Notes: generated from the letters alone by a model not told the origin. Numbered from the stretch's first letter, positions 34,076 to 45,725 are shown. The stretch: 64,000 nt of DNA from Mactromeris polynyma (GCA_032209605.1 JASFXZ010000002.1:55306431-55370430), one strand, 5' to 3'. A program made the numbers and translations.

Positions 34076-34338
34076 AATCTTAAATCAAAACTTAAACATT
34101 TAAAACCGTTTCGGGAATATGGTCTGAAGAGATTTTAACAAATATTATTTACATTTTTGGTCCGAAATATAAATAATGTTTGGAAAAAATTATTTAGATT
34201 TACTGTACTTCTGTCGGTGTCTCAACTATTTTGAAAGTTGATACGTCTTCAGCAGTGAACAGTAAAACAAAATTACATTGTGTACGACTCCTACAAAATA
34301 CGAGAAGTCTCGGAGTTATTGAAGTAGTTCAGAAGGTT

Positions 34339-34607
34339 ACAAGAAATATCTTGAAAAAAAATGGTTAATTTGAAGGTTAAGATTTGTTGTGCATCATTAA
34401 ATATCCAGAGATGTTACGATTGCTGGTCACGTCACATCCAAAATAGATTCCGGTAACGTACCCTTTATCGAAAGGTTAACCAATCCGCGTCAAGGTTACA
34501 CACATTCGGTTGAAGAGAAATTGCCTTGGTGCTTAACGTACGATTTGTTTGGTTTACACAACACTGATATGCTAATAGCAAAACCATGTTAGTACGGCTG
34601 CGCCGAA
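34339..34607 (-). repeat. Dispersed repeat family D, copy B
   Basis: Reverse-oriented copy ending in GTACGGCTGCGCCGAA. It lacks the palindromic CTGAATTTCGGTGAATTTAC segment seen in copy A and has small indels. Confidence 0.88.
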
Positions 34608-34784
34608 AACATGGACATAAGTATGTCTATAGTACATACGGTTATGAATTGCATGACAATTTGCAGGTCGATTGAAAAAATCATTATCCTAAATGAAATC
34701 ACTATTATTTGGCCCATGTGACACCTACATCAATTAGCTGTATTTGCATCAGAGGTACACATAATAAGCTCCATTTTCAACATG

Positions 34785-34962
34785 GGAGCTATTTAACGTG
34801 AAAAATAGCTCCTCTGAATGGATCTATGTATATATACTCAGTACATTTAAAAACGCACATTTTTGTACCTGTGATCGTGGCGTAAAAAGAAATAATATTG
34901 TGATAATATTTTATCAGGCAACTTTGAGAAATCTTACATTTTGCGTTTTTAAATGTACCCAG
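34785..34962. repeat. Two small inverted repeats
   Basis: GGGAGCTATTT..AAATAGCTCC forms a hairpin at 34785-34813. CAGTACATTTAAAAACGCA (near 34841) pairs with TGCGTTTTTAAATGTACCC (near 34940), leaving an 80-bp loop. Probably remains of foldback elements. Confidence 0.7.
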
Positions 34963-35127
34963 TAGGCCTATACGAATGAGTGTTCCAAAATACAATCACA
35001 AAGGAGGTACATGTACATGTATATTCGAAGGGAGACATAATTATACACCGAGACAGACCACACCTTTGGAATAGAGCTATGCAATGTTATTTGATTATTT
35101 TTAGGACTAGTTAGCTTTTACTAGAAT

Positions 35128-35353
35128 TAGAATACAACCTACATTTTCAGCCAATGAAATAATAGAACGGCTCCCGTTAAGCACTACGCTTATTCATTAA
35201 TTTGCATACGTATCGGTCAATCAAAATGTAGGTTACATTCTAAGTCAGTTAGTATATACATGTATTAAGTAAAATCTTATGGGTTAAGAAGAGGTCTCGC
35301 TCGCTACGCTCGCCCCGCCCCTTCTTAATCAATTTTACTTAAAATCTACTAAC
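35128..35353. repeat. Two adjoining palindromes with a GC-rich loop
   Basis: First pair: TAGAATACAACCTACATTTT (35128-35147) with AAAATGTAGGTTACATTCTA (35223-35242). Second pair: AGTTAGTA..TTAAGTAAAAT..GGTTAAGAAG (from 35247) with CTTCTTAATC..TTTTACTT..TACTAACT (to 35353), whose loop holds CTCGCTCGCTACGCTCGCC. Likely non-autonomous foldback elements. Confidence 0.8.
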
Positions 35354-35374
35354 TATTACTTATTCAGTATAAAT

Positions 35375-35614
35375 GAGCGCCGCTGTACGATTTCCAACCT
35401 CTTCTTTATTGACGTCATTCAAGAAACGTCACATGTTACGTCACCATGTACTGACAGTAATTTATTTTTGCCCCATATGGCAATATAAAAACGAAGTGAC
35501 CATATGAAGTATATATTGTTTCCTGCTTTCAAATAGTGACATCACATGTTTCCTTTTTCTTGAAATGACGTCACTTACAGAAGAGGTTGTAAATCCCATA
35601 GCAGCGGTCAAATA
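35375..35614 (-). mobile_element. Foldback family F, copy 1 (short form)
   Basis: Its two halves are inverted relative to each other: GAGCGCCGCTGTACGATTTC at the left and, reversed, ACCGCTGCTATGGGATTTAC at the right, each followed by CAACCTCTTCT and TGACGTCA-rich sequence. The whole unit matches both ends of 53571-54505 in opposite orientation. Several CRE-like TGACGTCA/TGACGTAA strings are present. Non-coding. Confidence 0.85.
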
Positions 35615-35649
35615 GTCCTTATCGCTTAAAAACTGCATTTTCTCAATGT

Positions 35650-37427
35650 TCAACTATTCAATTATCTACCAGCTCTGTTAGTATATCTCATCCCATTCTT
35701 CAATTCAGAATGTTCCGTTTGTTTTTCCCCGACATGATAACAAATCATTTTTATCGTTTCCAATTTCCTTTAGTTGCACAAAATAAACTTTCATTTCCGG
35801 ATTAGACTGTGATATTAGCTAGGGTAGACTGGCTGTTGCAAAAAAATAAGGAGACAATTCGTGTCACCCAAGTTTTGCTGCAATAAATTAAGTTTCCAAA
35901 ATTACAATATTGTATAATTGTCTGGATCAAAGATATACGTTCATCTTCAGAACACGATGCTACTGTTGGTTCGAAATCAACAATGTCTGGGTTCGCTTTT
36001 CGTACCCAGACACCTTCGACCCAATACTTCACCGAGACTTGATAATCTTAGAAATTGAGTTATTATTCAAATGCAAACGCAGACAAATGCTGGCATTTAG
36101 TTGACAATTCAGCGAGCGAAGTAGAACATTTATTTCCGAAATTTGCTTACACTCAATATTCATATGCCTATAACGTCTGATGACGCGATATCAAAGAAGA
36201 CATTACGTTCTGGCAAGGTTTATTGTCCAACTTATTTGTAATAAACGTTTTATTCAGTAAATATTTTATCTGATAATAGACGTTTATAAAATTATGCAGA
36301 CGCTGATATATGCAAACCTCTGCGAACTTTGGTTGTTATACGGAAATTGCTTCATAAAAAAGCTAGATCTTGCATCTGCGTCGAATTGGGAACATATGCC
36401 AGTATGTTTTCTGATTAATAATTTGAGTGCACCATGTTTATTCATATGCATCAGGAACTTTGCCTAGCTTTCCGTTTATTTCACCATCACGAGCCATCTT
36501 AATGTTTAATACAATTCAGAGATGAAGCAAATAAGCAACTGATCTATCACAGCAAACAAGTTTTTATTTTCTTCTATATTTATGTGCAGAGTTCGTTTAT
36601 AAGACGGTGTTGTTTGGTTTCATGTATTTATCATTGCAGTCAGGGGCGTAGCTGGTATAATGTGCACGCAAACAGCAGGGTTTAAGGGCATTATAATACC
36701 CCGGAACACGTTTTCTAGAACGTTCGTGATGCAATCTGGTAACATTTTCACAAGTTATACAGTAAATTATGAAGCGTTATGTATTCAGAAAATTTATATC
36801 CCATTTTTTTGATAATCATGTGTACTCAACAGCGTATTTTGCGTACATGTTGCAACACGCTGGTAGTATTGTTTTTTTGCCGCTTCCATGCTTTGCCCCG
36901 GGTCCGTTTTGAAAAGTCCTTTTTCTTTCTTGAGTTTGTCTCTTCCTTTTGCTTTCTCTATACATATGTTCTAGCCATAGGTTCTATCCATACGTTCTAG
37001 CCATATGTTCTAGCCATAGGTTCACAAAAGAACTTTTGTACTTAAATTAAGTTAAGCTTTATTTTAAATTACTGAATACAAAGTAATTCACTACATTGAA
37101 TAATTAGAATTATTCTAAGAGCCTTTAGTCATCTATCAATTTACTCATTTAAAAGTGTCCTTTTTATCAATACTGATGGAATATTTTAAGAAAAAAATAA
37201 CATTAAGGAGCTCAACTAACTGAGCTTGAACTCAGCACTGTTTTCATCTATATTAAAGGGATGGACATTTTTGGAGCTTGCTAGAATATTTTCTAGAAAT
37301 TAATGAAAAGATCAATATGAATTATTGTTAAACATTCGATAAAATAGAAACTTCAACAAATCTTTCAAATTGTAAGAAATAATTTGAAGCTGAGTTTGAG
37401 CAGAAACTTAATTTCTTTCGTGAACCT
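35650..37427. other. Intergenic DNA with small repeats only
   Basis: Includes a short hairpin TGTCTGGGTT..TACCCAGACA near 35983-36013 and a 13-bp tandem repeat (GTTCTAGCCATAG-type, four copies) at 36966-37022. Otherwise nothing was recognised. Confidence 0.5.
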
Positions 37428-37682
37428 GGGCCCGTATTCACGAACGCTTTAAGACTGAATCTCAGACTTTAAAATGGTATGTATTCATTTTGATCCTACG
37501 TTATTATTAGACAATGTATTTTGATAAAACATAACAAAAGCGTAGAGTGAGTAACAAGAAAGGTTCAGACAAAAAATTATCCGTTTAGATAAAATGAAAA
37601 CGAAATGCTTGTAAATTTAACTTTTGCAATTTTAAAGTCTAAGTCTGAGTTTCAGTCTTAAAATGTTTGTGAATACGGGCCC
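37428..37682. mobile_element. MITE with GGGCCCGTATTCAC ends
   Basis: The left end GGGCCCGTATTCACGAACGC runs on to TTTAAGACTGAATCTCAGAC. The right end is its reverse complement with a 6-bp insertion (about 50-bp arms). The 150-bp centre is AT-rich and non-coding. GGGCC-GTATTCAC ends are widespread among invertebrate MITEs, from memory. The next element begins directly at its right edge. Confidence 0.9.
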
Positions 37683-37683
37683 T

Positions 37684-38448
37684 GGCCCCGATCTCCCGAC
37701 GCATCTCAATTTGAGTTAAATCTTAGCTCAATTATTGTCTCAAATCGTTGAGATTTTCCTCATCTGAGACCAATCTCAAAATCGGTATTACAAAACGAAA
37801 AAGCAGAGAAAATCTCATGTTGAGCTGAGGTTTCTATTTGAGATGCTTTGAGATATCGGGGCCTGGGAGCTGAGGTTTCTATTTGAGATGCTTTGAGATA
37901 TCAGGGCCTGGGAGCTGAGGTTTCTATTTGAGATGCTTTGAGATATCAGGGCCTGGGAGCTGAGGTTTCTATTTGAGATGCTTTGAGATATCAGGGCCTG
38001 GGAGCTGAGGTTTCTATTTGAGATGCTTTGAGATATCAGGGCCTGGGAGCTGAGGTTTCTATTTGAGATGCTTTGAGATATCAGGGCCTGGGAGCTGAGG
38101 TTTCTATTTGAGATGCTTTGAGATATCGGGGCCTGGGAGCTGAGGTTTCTATTTGAGATGCTTTGAGATATCAGGGCCTGGGAGCTGAGGTTTCTATTTG
38201 AGATGCTTTGAGATATCAGGGCCTGGGAGCTGAGGTTTCTATTTGAGATGCTTTGATATATCGGGGCCTGGGAGCTGAGGTTTCTATTTGAGATGCTTTG
38301 AGATATCGGGGCCTGGGAGCTGAGGTTTCTATTTGAGATGCTTTGATATATCGGGGCCTGGGAGCTGAGGTTTCTATTTGAGATGCTTTGAGATATCGGG
38401 GCCTGGGAGCTGAGGTTTCTATTTGAGATGCTTTGATATATCGGGGCC
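37684..38448. mobile_element. MITE whose right end has become a 45-bp tandem array
   Basis: The left end reads GGCCCCGATCTCCCGACGCA followed by TCTCAATTTGAG. The right terminus, reversed, reads GGCCCCGATATATCAAAGCA followed by TCTCAAATAGAAAC. From 37822 this right end plus a GGGAGCTGAGG stretch is repeated about 14 times with a 45-bp period. Variants GATATCAGGG, GATATCGGGG and GATATATCGG alternate in blocks. The 226-residue minus-strand frame is a by-product, because 45 is a multiple of three. Confidence 0.88.
37822..38448. repeat. 45-bp minisatellite, about 14 copies
   Basis: Unit: GGGAGCTGAGGTTTCTATTT, GAGATGCTTTGAGATATC, RGGGCCT. It arose from the terminal repeat of the MITE that contains it. 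The last copies carry the GATATA variant in alternation, a dimer-level order. Confidence 0.97.
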
Positions 38449-38499
38449 TGTGAGCTGGTTTGTGAATGTGGCCTTCCCTTTTCCTCAATTTTCACTTAT

Positions 38500-39555
38500 A
38501 ATTCTTTCAGTTTAAAAATAAGTGTACATAAGTTCTTACGCAAACCGATACGGTGCAGGGTCTGTGTTGTCATTGAACATAGATTGATTCTACTTCTGGA
38601 ATTGGAAACTCAATAGCCATGCATTAATGATAATGTTAAAAAATGTTAATTTGCTCTCAAATACTTCCAGGGTTTAAAAATGTAGAATAAAACATCTTCG
38701 TAAACAGAGAGAGGACGATGAAATGAATACATAAACGCAATTATTTATTAAAAATATTGTTAGAAATGGCTCGTTTCATAAATCTCAAGGTGAGAAGAAA
38801 ATTAATAAGCCTGAGATTCAAACTCTTTAGTTGTTACTGAACGAAAGAACACATTGTTTTGATCCGCGCATTGTAAGACATTCCCTATTGTTTAGTAACT
38901 GAGCTATAAATGCTCAAAACTTTTCTGAATGATTCCAGTAAGAAACAAAGTATTCAATTTGGAACAGAATCGGAAATCATGTTTCAGTGATGTCTGATTG
39001 ATGTCCCTCGACAAACTAATAGTTCGATCTATTTATTATGCGTTTGTTAATGAAATGAGGCGCGTGTCCAATAAAGTTCATCTCGCGGTTAATCGGCCAT
39101 ATGACCCTTGTTTCAATTGTTTCTATATCTGGATTTATAAGGCTTCACGCCACAACTAAATGTATTGGGCCCTTGTATGGTTTTATGTAACGAAAAGTGT
39201 TCAAGAAAATGAGTCATACTCAAAAGAAAAGAGAGATTATAAGTTGAAGAATTCATAAAACGGATAAAATGCAGTTAGTTGCATTGCGTTGGTGTATTAA
39301 ATATTTTATGATTTAACTGGTCAAAATTGATGATTGATACCAGTGGTTTAGCTCTTTAACCAATTAGATATCTGCTTTGTGGTCTATTGATTCAAAAATT
39401 AATGCTATTTCAGATTAAAAAAAATGATTTTTTTATTTATATACCCCATGTACCGGTCGACATGCTGAGAGAATATCATGTATCAGTATCAGTTTTTTCT
39501 AAAACATCCCGAAATTAAACTTGAAGCAGATTTAATGATGTAAAAATTAATATTA
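38500..39555. other. Intergenic DNA, nothing recognised
   Basis: AT-rich spacer with no feature supported. Confidence 0.45.
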
Positions 39556-39559
39556 TATT

Positions 39560-39790
39560 TACTGCCCGATGGCTCACTGGTAACGCTTTTGCCCTTGGTA
39601 CGGAAGGTCGCGGGTTCAAGCCTCAGACGTGACACACCAAATCGTCATAAGTGTACTAGTAGCTCCGGTGTCCATGCTCGGGTAGTACCAGGTCTGGTTG
39701 CCCCCTGTCACTGGTTAATGTGACTGGGTGGGGTATTATTTAATATTTCTACAACATGTTACAACAAAGTGGCAACACCATATCTGGTAC
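39560..39790 (+). repeat. tRNA-derived SINE
   Basis: GATGGCTCACTGGTAACG matches the polymerase III A box and GGTCGCGGGTTCAAGCC the B box, about 35 bp apart, as in a tRNA-like head. A tRNA-unrelated body follows (GTAGCTCCGGTGTCCATGCT, GTGACTGGGTGGGGTATTAT), as in bivalve SINEs. The acceptor stem does not pair, so it is not a tRNA gene. Confidence 0.75.
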
Positions 39791-40485
39791 AAGTAGGTAT
39801 CGCCTTCTATGGATGTTAAATCTGTCAATTCGCAATGAAACAACATTTGTAGCGAATAAACTGATCATAAACGTTGGAAATATTGTAAGAAGTGTCCCGT
39901 TGTTTTGCTGAAACAATCAGAGTCATTGTCAGTGTATCGAGACGATCATAAACCAAGGAAATTGTGCACCAATTTACTCAAACTCAATTAGCTTTTCGTG
40001 ATTACAAATTGGTACCACTTGCCTGACAAACAACAGCGCTATCCGCATTCTGCTTTTTTTGTAATTTGGCTTACATCTTAAATGTTAATAATTCATTTTA
40101 AGTTGCGTACACATTTTCTGATTATATTCTGATAAGCAAAAACTATGAATATATTTAACCCCGAGTTTATTTAAAAGATCAAATCTTTCGCTTACATCCT
40201 CCGAAATTGTACAATAAAACATCGTAGCAAAATAAAATTATCGATTTCTCAGTAGTGAATGTACCAGTTAATTAGAATGACAAAGACAAAAAAGTGATGT
40301 TAGATATTCAACCAAGAGTTTCGCTAATACCAATTGAAGCCTTAAACTAGAGATAAGCAGCGTTTATCTGATGGTCATATGGTGACTCAGACAAGACGTA
40401 CAGAAGACGAGTTTCATTTTATATAACAATGTTATATGACAATTATGTATAAAAATAAATAAGTTTTACTATACAGTTGTATTTT

Positions 40486-41139
40486 GGGCGCAGCCGTACT
40501 AACATGGTTTTGCTATTTGTATATCAGTGTTTTGTTAACCAATCAAATCTTCCGTAACCCCCCCCCCCCCCCAAGCCAATTCCTCTTCAATCGAACAACG
40601 TTTGTAGCCTTGACGCGGATTGGTAAACCTTTCGATAAAGGGTACGTTACTTTACCGAAATCCATTTTGGATGTGGAGTGCCCAGCATTCGTTACATCTC
40701 GGCATTTTTTTATGTCGCACAGAAAATCTTGCTCCGACCATCTTTCACCGGGGAGTATCACGTGGTCTCCATAGTACATTTGCCGTACAAGATGGCTGAA
40801 AATTCCGTCGGTTCGAACCCAAATGTTGATGGTTACCGATAAAGAAAACATACCATATAAGAGAGATGTTCTGAGTATAAAGAATTTCATATTAGAAAAA
40901 GGGGAAATAAGATTTCACGTCACAAATAACTTTTGTTAAAAACCGAAATACTATTTGAAACTTACTACGATAGATGCATTCGCATATTGAATCAATATCT
41001 TGTAGAAATATTCATCATATACATGTACCTGCAGTTTGCGCTGAAATACCCAAATTGCATACATTTTCGGAAAATGTACGAAAAACAAATAAATCTTTGT
41101 AAACAAATGATATGATCTTTTTTCAAGATATTTCTTGTT
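40486..41139 (+). repeat. Dispersed repeat family D, copy C, split by a 368-bp insertion
   Basis: GGGCGCAGCCGTACTAACAT to CCGACCATCTTT (40486-40745), then unrelated DNA, then ATCTTTTTTCAAGATATTTC (from 41114). ATCTTT appears on both sides of the insert (40740-40745 and 41114-41119) and once in the uninterrupted copies, so it looks like a 6-bp target duplication. A run of about 14 C lies at 40559-40572, where other copies have ordinary sequence. Confidence 0.85.
40746..41113. mobile_element. Unknown 368-bp insertion in repeat copy C
   Basis: Begins CACCGGGGAGTATCACGTGG and ends CAAATGATATG. No inverted termini, tRNA boxes or frames were recognised. Its presence is shown only by comparison with the other family D copies. 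Confidence 0.6.
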
Positions 41140-41304
41140 GGAACTGTTGGAAGTACGAAACTACATAAGTACATGTATAAGGATTGTTCAATCAAAACGC
41201 GAGACCATTTGTTTAGTTCCTACATAGCAATATATCTGAGCTCGTGCAATTTAAAAAAAACACTTGTTATTGCAAAAAATTAATTTGTATTTAGTTATAC
41301 TGTA

Positions 41305-41455
41305 CAGTAAAACCTCACTTAGTAAGACCGCTTAAAAATTAAGAATACAGTCAACAAATCCATGTTCACTGTTTCGTTTTTTAATCAACCTCAATATTAA
41401 GACCACCTTTATAAGAAAATCTGTTTTCAAGGGTCGCATTATTGAGGTTTTACTG
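41305..41455 (-). mobile_element. Tigger-type MITE family M, copy 2
   Basis: CAGTAAAACCTCACTTAGTA at the left and ATTGAGGTTTTACTG at the right, flanked by TA on both sides (41303-41304, 41456-41457). The internal TGTTTCGTTTTTTAATCAAC is the reverse of the GTTGAATAAAGAGCAAAACA block in copies 1 and 3, so this copy is inverted. Confidence 0.92.
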
Positions 41456-41459
41456 TATT

Positions 41460-42146
41460 GAATAAATCAAGATTAATGCCATACGTTATTCTTCCATTTT
41501 CTTGTTTACACAAATTCAGAAATGACTCATTTATCATGACCACAAGAAGCTGTTTAAGTCATTAACATCTGCTGTAGTATTTGCCATTAAAACTTTTAAG
41601 CGTATTTTTTATAATTTTCTTTCCTCATGGAATACTCTCCAAACGACAATGAATTCAAAAGTAAGACTGTTGGGATTCCTCGTAATTATTTAACATCCAT
41701 TCATTGTCCTGATGGTGCGCGTTTTATTGCTGATTTTTTATTTAATTAAAGCAAGATCCCATTAATTGAAATCTTAATCAAATCACTACGTCTCCGCCAT
41801 AGATTATCAACTTTAATGCTCGTCATCAGAACGTAATACAATAAAAGAAGAGATAATTTAGATGAAGATTTCAATCATTCAGTCATCTTATCGTGTTATG
41901 AATGTTCCGCAGTAGGGTTATAAATTTGACAGGCACGTTCGACACGTCGTTAGAAGCATAAATGACTTATAAATGTCAAAACCATTTCCAAATACATGTA
42001 CTTCGACTTTGAACGAGTTCATTTTCTTCTATTCGTTCTTTCCTCCAACACGACTGATTTTCCCCCCGACTCTGCATTTTTTTCGCTTAATTAGAAATTG
42101 CTCTAATTGTATGTTTTTTTTCAAATTTCTTTCTTTTTGTTGTTAA
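41460..42146. other. Intergenic DNA, nothing recognised
   Basis: AT-rich, no feature supported. Confidence 0.45.
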
Positions 42147-42262
42147 AAAGAGAGAGAATAAGTTGCTACAGGCAACGCCACATACATGTACATAAGACAG
42201 TGCCTCGCAACACAGACCTCCGGGAAAACAACAATCCATAAAACGTAAGGCACTTGAGGAAT
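42147..42262 (+). repeat. Dispersed repeat R1, copy 2
   Basis: Partner of 3801-3915. It has an extra TGTACATAC within ACATACATGTACATAAGACA, and the match ends near CACTTGAGGAATG. Confidence 0.8.
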
Positions 42263-43430
42263 GCATAAATTAGGAATACATGTATAACATACAGCTTTTA
42301 ATATAATATTTCGTCAGCTTGTATAAATAGAACAACAATAACACAATGATACTGAATACAACTCATAGCTTCATCACCGTTATCATCGTCGCGATGATTG
42401 TTTTTTTTAAATGTAGAGAACATTTTTTTACCTATCATATATTTTTGAGAATTCAGCGGAAACACATGTTTTTGCCCAATACATATTTGTATGAGAAACA
42501 TAGTCTGTATAATAAATAATCATGTGTGATTAATTCACTTTAGAGACACTCATTATTCTATCTAATTATGTAGCTTGTCATATTAATTTCGATGAACAAA
42601 TTCATTTTATACACAGCCAATGAGAATGAGAAACATTTCAGATCCACGTCCTTTAACAGGGGTACTTTTTGAAGACATTTTTGTTATTCATTTATCCAAT
42701 ATTCCGATTCGTTCGCTACGCGCAAAATCAAACGCGGGAAGAATTTTAATTATACATTTTCAATGCTTGAAGATCTAATTTAATCAGTATTATCTTCCTA
42801 TCACCGTGACTGGATTAAAGTTAACTCAAAACGATCACTCTGTCTCTGTTGCCTGTCTGTGACTCTTCAGACAGACCAAGTTTACTGTCTTTGTTCAGCA
42901 ACACTCCGTCAAGCTGTAAGTGAAAATGATATGGTCTGAACTCTAAGGAAATGTTTATCCGTTATAGACAGTGTAGCGAAAATATGTGTCACTTATGTAA
43001 AACATGATGTCTAACTCTACAATACATCGATAGAAACTCGCGAAAATACATTAAATATTAACAGAAGCCTGCATGGGATTCCCTGATAAGGGCATGACCG
43101 GGGCAACAGTAGGGAAGGCAATCAGAGGATGAATCACTGCTGTTGTATAATTATTGGTATTTAAGAGAGATAGAGCTTGTTTGTCTTTTATGTTTGTTTC
43201 CAATGTTGACCTTACATGGGTAGAGCTAAGGACACTCGTTTGGCTATTGTTGTGGCGTATTATTGGTCCATTTCTGTACAAAAAATGTAATATATATGAA
43301 TAATGTTTCCCTAATCTTTCTATTTAAACTTCCCCCCAACAAAAAGTAAGAAAATATCAATCCAACTGGGATTGATCCACATTTATATGGATAAGTTAAG
43401 ACATTTGTCAGATACTATTGTATATAGAGG
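42263..43430. other. Intergenic DNA, nothing recognised
   Basis: AT-rich with chance minus-strand frames at 42298-42501 and 43051-43281. No family recognised. Confidence 0.45.
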
Positions 43431-43577
43431 ATCTTATATGAGTGGTCATTATTTGTTGAATTTATTAAAAGAGTCTTCTAAAAACGATAAAAACGAGGCT
43501 TTTATCGGTTTTAGATGACGAGTTTGATAAATTCAATAAATAATGGGACCACGAATGTAAGATTCTATTTATGACAT
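43431..43577. mobile_element. Full-length foldback element (hairpin)
   Basis: GATCTTATATGAGTGGTCAT..TATTTGTTGAATTTATT pairs with AATAAATTCAATAAATAATG-type sequence on the right (about 75% by eye). The centre AAAACGATAAAAACGAGGCT..TTTATCGGTTTT is also self-complementary, so the whole 147 bp folds into one stem. Confidence 0.8.
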
Positions 43578-44770
43578 AACAGCAGAAACGGCTGATTTTC
43601 GCCAAAACATTACATTAACCTCCTATATACGCAAGCAACATATGATGTGTGTTATTCGGTCTTATGTAAACAAAAGCTGACGCATCAAAAAGTAGTTCCG
43701 ACATTTTTTTATTTTTCAGCCACAAGATACGAGTTCAAATGATTACATCACAAATCATATTCAACTCAACAAAACGTTAATTTTCAATGAAATTAAATGT
43801 TACTTCGTTCAAAATAAATTTAACAATGTCAACATCATGTTGTGACGTCGCACGAACGTGAGTTGTTATTTCGCTAGTGAATAAACGAAAATGATACATT
43901 AGTGTCGTTGCAACTCTACGTCGTATGTAATGTTATAAATTGGCATAACATGAAAACACATGAAGAAGCCAAAATTTGATTATGGTAATTTTACTCTCAA
44001 AATTCTCCTTTTCATATTTTATGACGACAGAAAATCCCCCTCATTTACTGGTAGTGCATCAGCACACACAGGCTGTTTAATGACCTGGAATTGTAAAGTG
44101 CAGTAGTTTTCACAAATTTCACCGTTTCTATACAATGTTTGAAGCCGGTATCATGAACTTCTCTCAGCATATCAACATAAGATGTCAACTCATTTTGATG
44201 AGGCCAATGTCATAGTTTTATGTCTCTGTTGTGTCAAACACATGAAGCTAATCTCGAGAGTATTCATGGGACGCCACAGTAAATATTACGAATCATTTAA
44301 AAAATCCACTCAGTAGTTTTAATCACTATTCACACAGCATGTTGCATACTCAGTGTCTCCAATAATGTGATAATTTAGCTGCACGTAATTGTACAACATT
44401 GGTGCAGTCAATGTAACATGAAGAAACATGAACTCTTCTTAGAAGGAGGCGCGTTCGTGTCGCCATGTTGATGTTTACGTGCATATTTGCGTAACCTAAA
44501 TTAGTAAATATGCACTTTACATTAAATAAACAACTCAAAAAAGTGTCGGTTTAAAAAAGAGAATTTGCGTACGCCCGAAATTACTTTATAACACTTTACA
44601 TTGATCACTCTCCTATTTATTAGCGGAACGAGGAATGAGATTTAATTTCACATTCATTTCAATTAATACAATTAATATAATTACTTGAGGTCATGTCGGA
44701 GGAGTATTGTTTTCGCTTTATGCAGATTGCAGTTTACATGACACTAGGGCTGTCATTGATTCAGCAAAAT
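43578..44770. other. Intergenic DNA, nothing recognised
   Basis: AT-rich, no feature supported. Confidence 0.45.
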
Positions 44771-44773
44771 GCA

Positions 44774-44955
44774 TACTGACGATATCGATATATCGGATGA
44801 GACAAATCGACGATAAGGATATATCGGATGAGACAAATCGACGATATCGATATATCGGATGAGACATGTCGACGATATCGATATATTGGATGAGACAAAT
44901 CGACGATATCGATATATCGGATGAGACATATCGACGATACATCGATATATCTAGT
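44774..44955. repeat. 31-bp tandem repeat, about six copies, rich in ATCGAT palindromes
   Basis: Unit: CGATATATCGGATGAGACAA followed by ATCGACGATAT. Variants include ACATGTCG, ATATTGG and ACGATAAGG. Each unit contains CGATATATCG and CGATATCG palindromes. The minus-strand frames are by-products. Confidence 0.93.
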
Positions 44956-44959
44956 ATCG

Positions 44960-45578
44960 TTTACTAAAATACCATTTACAGGCTTGCAGTTCATGATTTC
45001 ATATATTTTCACTGCTAGATCTGTCTTTTAGATGCTTATAAATTACTGTGACCATCTTGCTCACTCTATTAAGAAGAATGTGTGTGTTGTTGTTTGCACA
45101 ATAGCTAAGCAAAATATTAATACTTTTTCAGTTATTTACTTCCCCTGAACACATTTGCTAGGTAGGCCTACGGCGAAGTTTTAGACACAGTCTGGCAACG
45201 CACAGGTTCCATTTTTGTTTTGGGTTATTTTTTTGTCGTCTTCATGCCTATATTTATAATTCATAAATATCGATTTTTTTAAATACGTATTGATAATCGA
45301 TCGGCGGAAAATATTGATGATACGCCGATATCGTTTCTATCGACGGCAGGTCTAAATGACATCACATACCATATTGCATGGCTACATGTATATAGCGGCT
45401 GTTGTACAGCTACATTTTAATACAAAATAATTATACCGCATGTTATAACATAACATAACATACAATGGTGTAGTGTGATAATAACACCCATGTATATCTC
45501 TATTATTTTCGAAAAGTCACTAAGGAAATAATAACTCACGTGCGTGACGTCACAACAAAACAAGTGTGTCGTACATAG
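44960..45578. other. Intergenic DNA, nothing recognised
   Basis: Includes another cluster of ATCGAT/CGATATCG strings at 45265-45345, perhaps the far end of an element that contains the 31-bp array. Confidence 0.4.
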
Positions 45579-45721
45579 AGAATAATAGGTTAGTGACGTG
45601 GAATGAAAAAGTTTATCAGGCAAGGCGGAGGAATTTATCGGGTGAGCCGCAGGCGAACCCGATAACTACCGGAGCCGAGCCTGATAAACTTTTTCATTCC
45701 ACGTCACTAACCTATTATTCT
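45579..45721. repeat. Perfect 43-bp palindrome with a 57-bp loop
   Basis: The left arm AGAATAATAGGTTAGTGACG..TGGAATGAAAAAGTTTATCAGGC (45579-45621) is exactly repeated in reverse at 45679-45721. The loop itself has TATCGGGT..ACCCGATA arms. The perfect match suggests a very young foldback element. A 61-residue frame crossing it is a by-product. Confidence 0.96.
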
Positions 45722-45725
45722 ATTT

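Noticed and set aside
37815..38495. 226-residue serine/asparagine-rich repeat protein on the minus strand
   Set aside because: It is the reading of a 45-bp minisatellite derived from a transposon end; 45 divides by three, so the frame stays open by chance.
40559..40572. C-run as a biological feature
   Set aside because: Homopolymer inside a dispersed repeat whose other copies lack it; it may be a sequencing artefact or slippage, with no further support.
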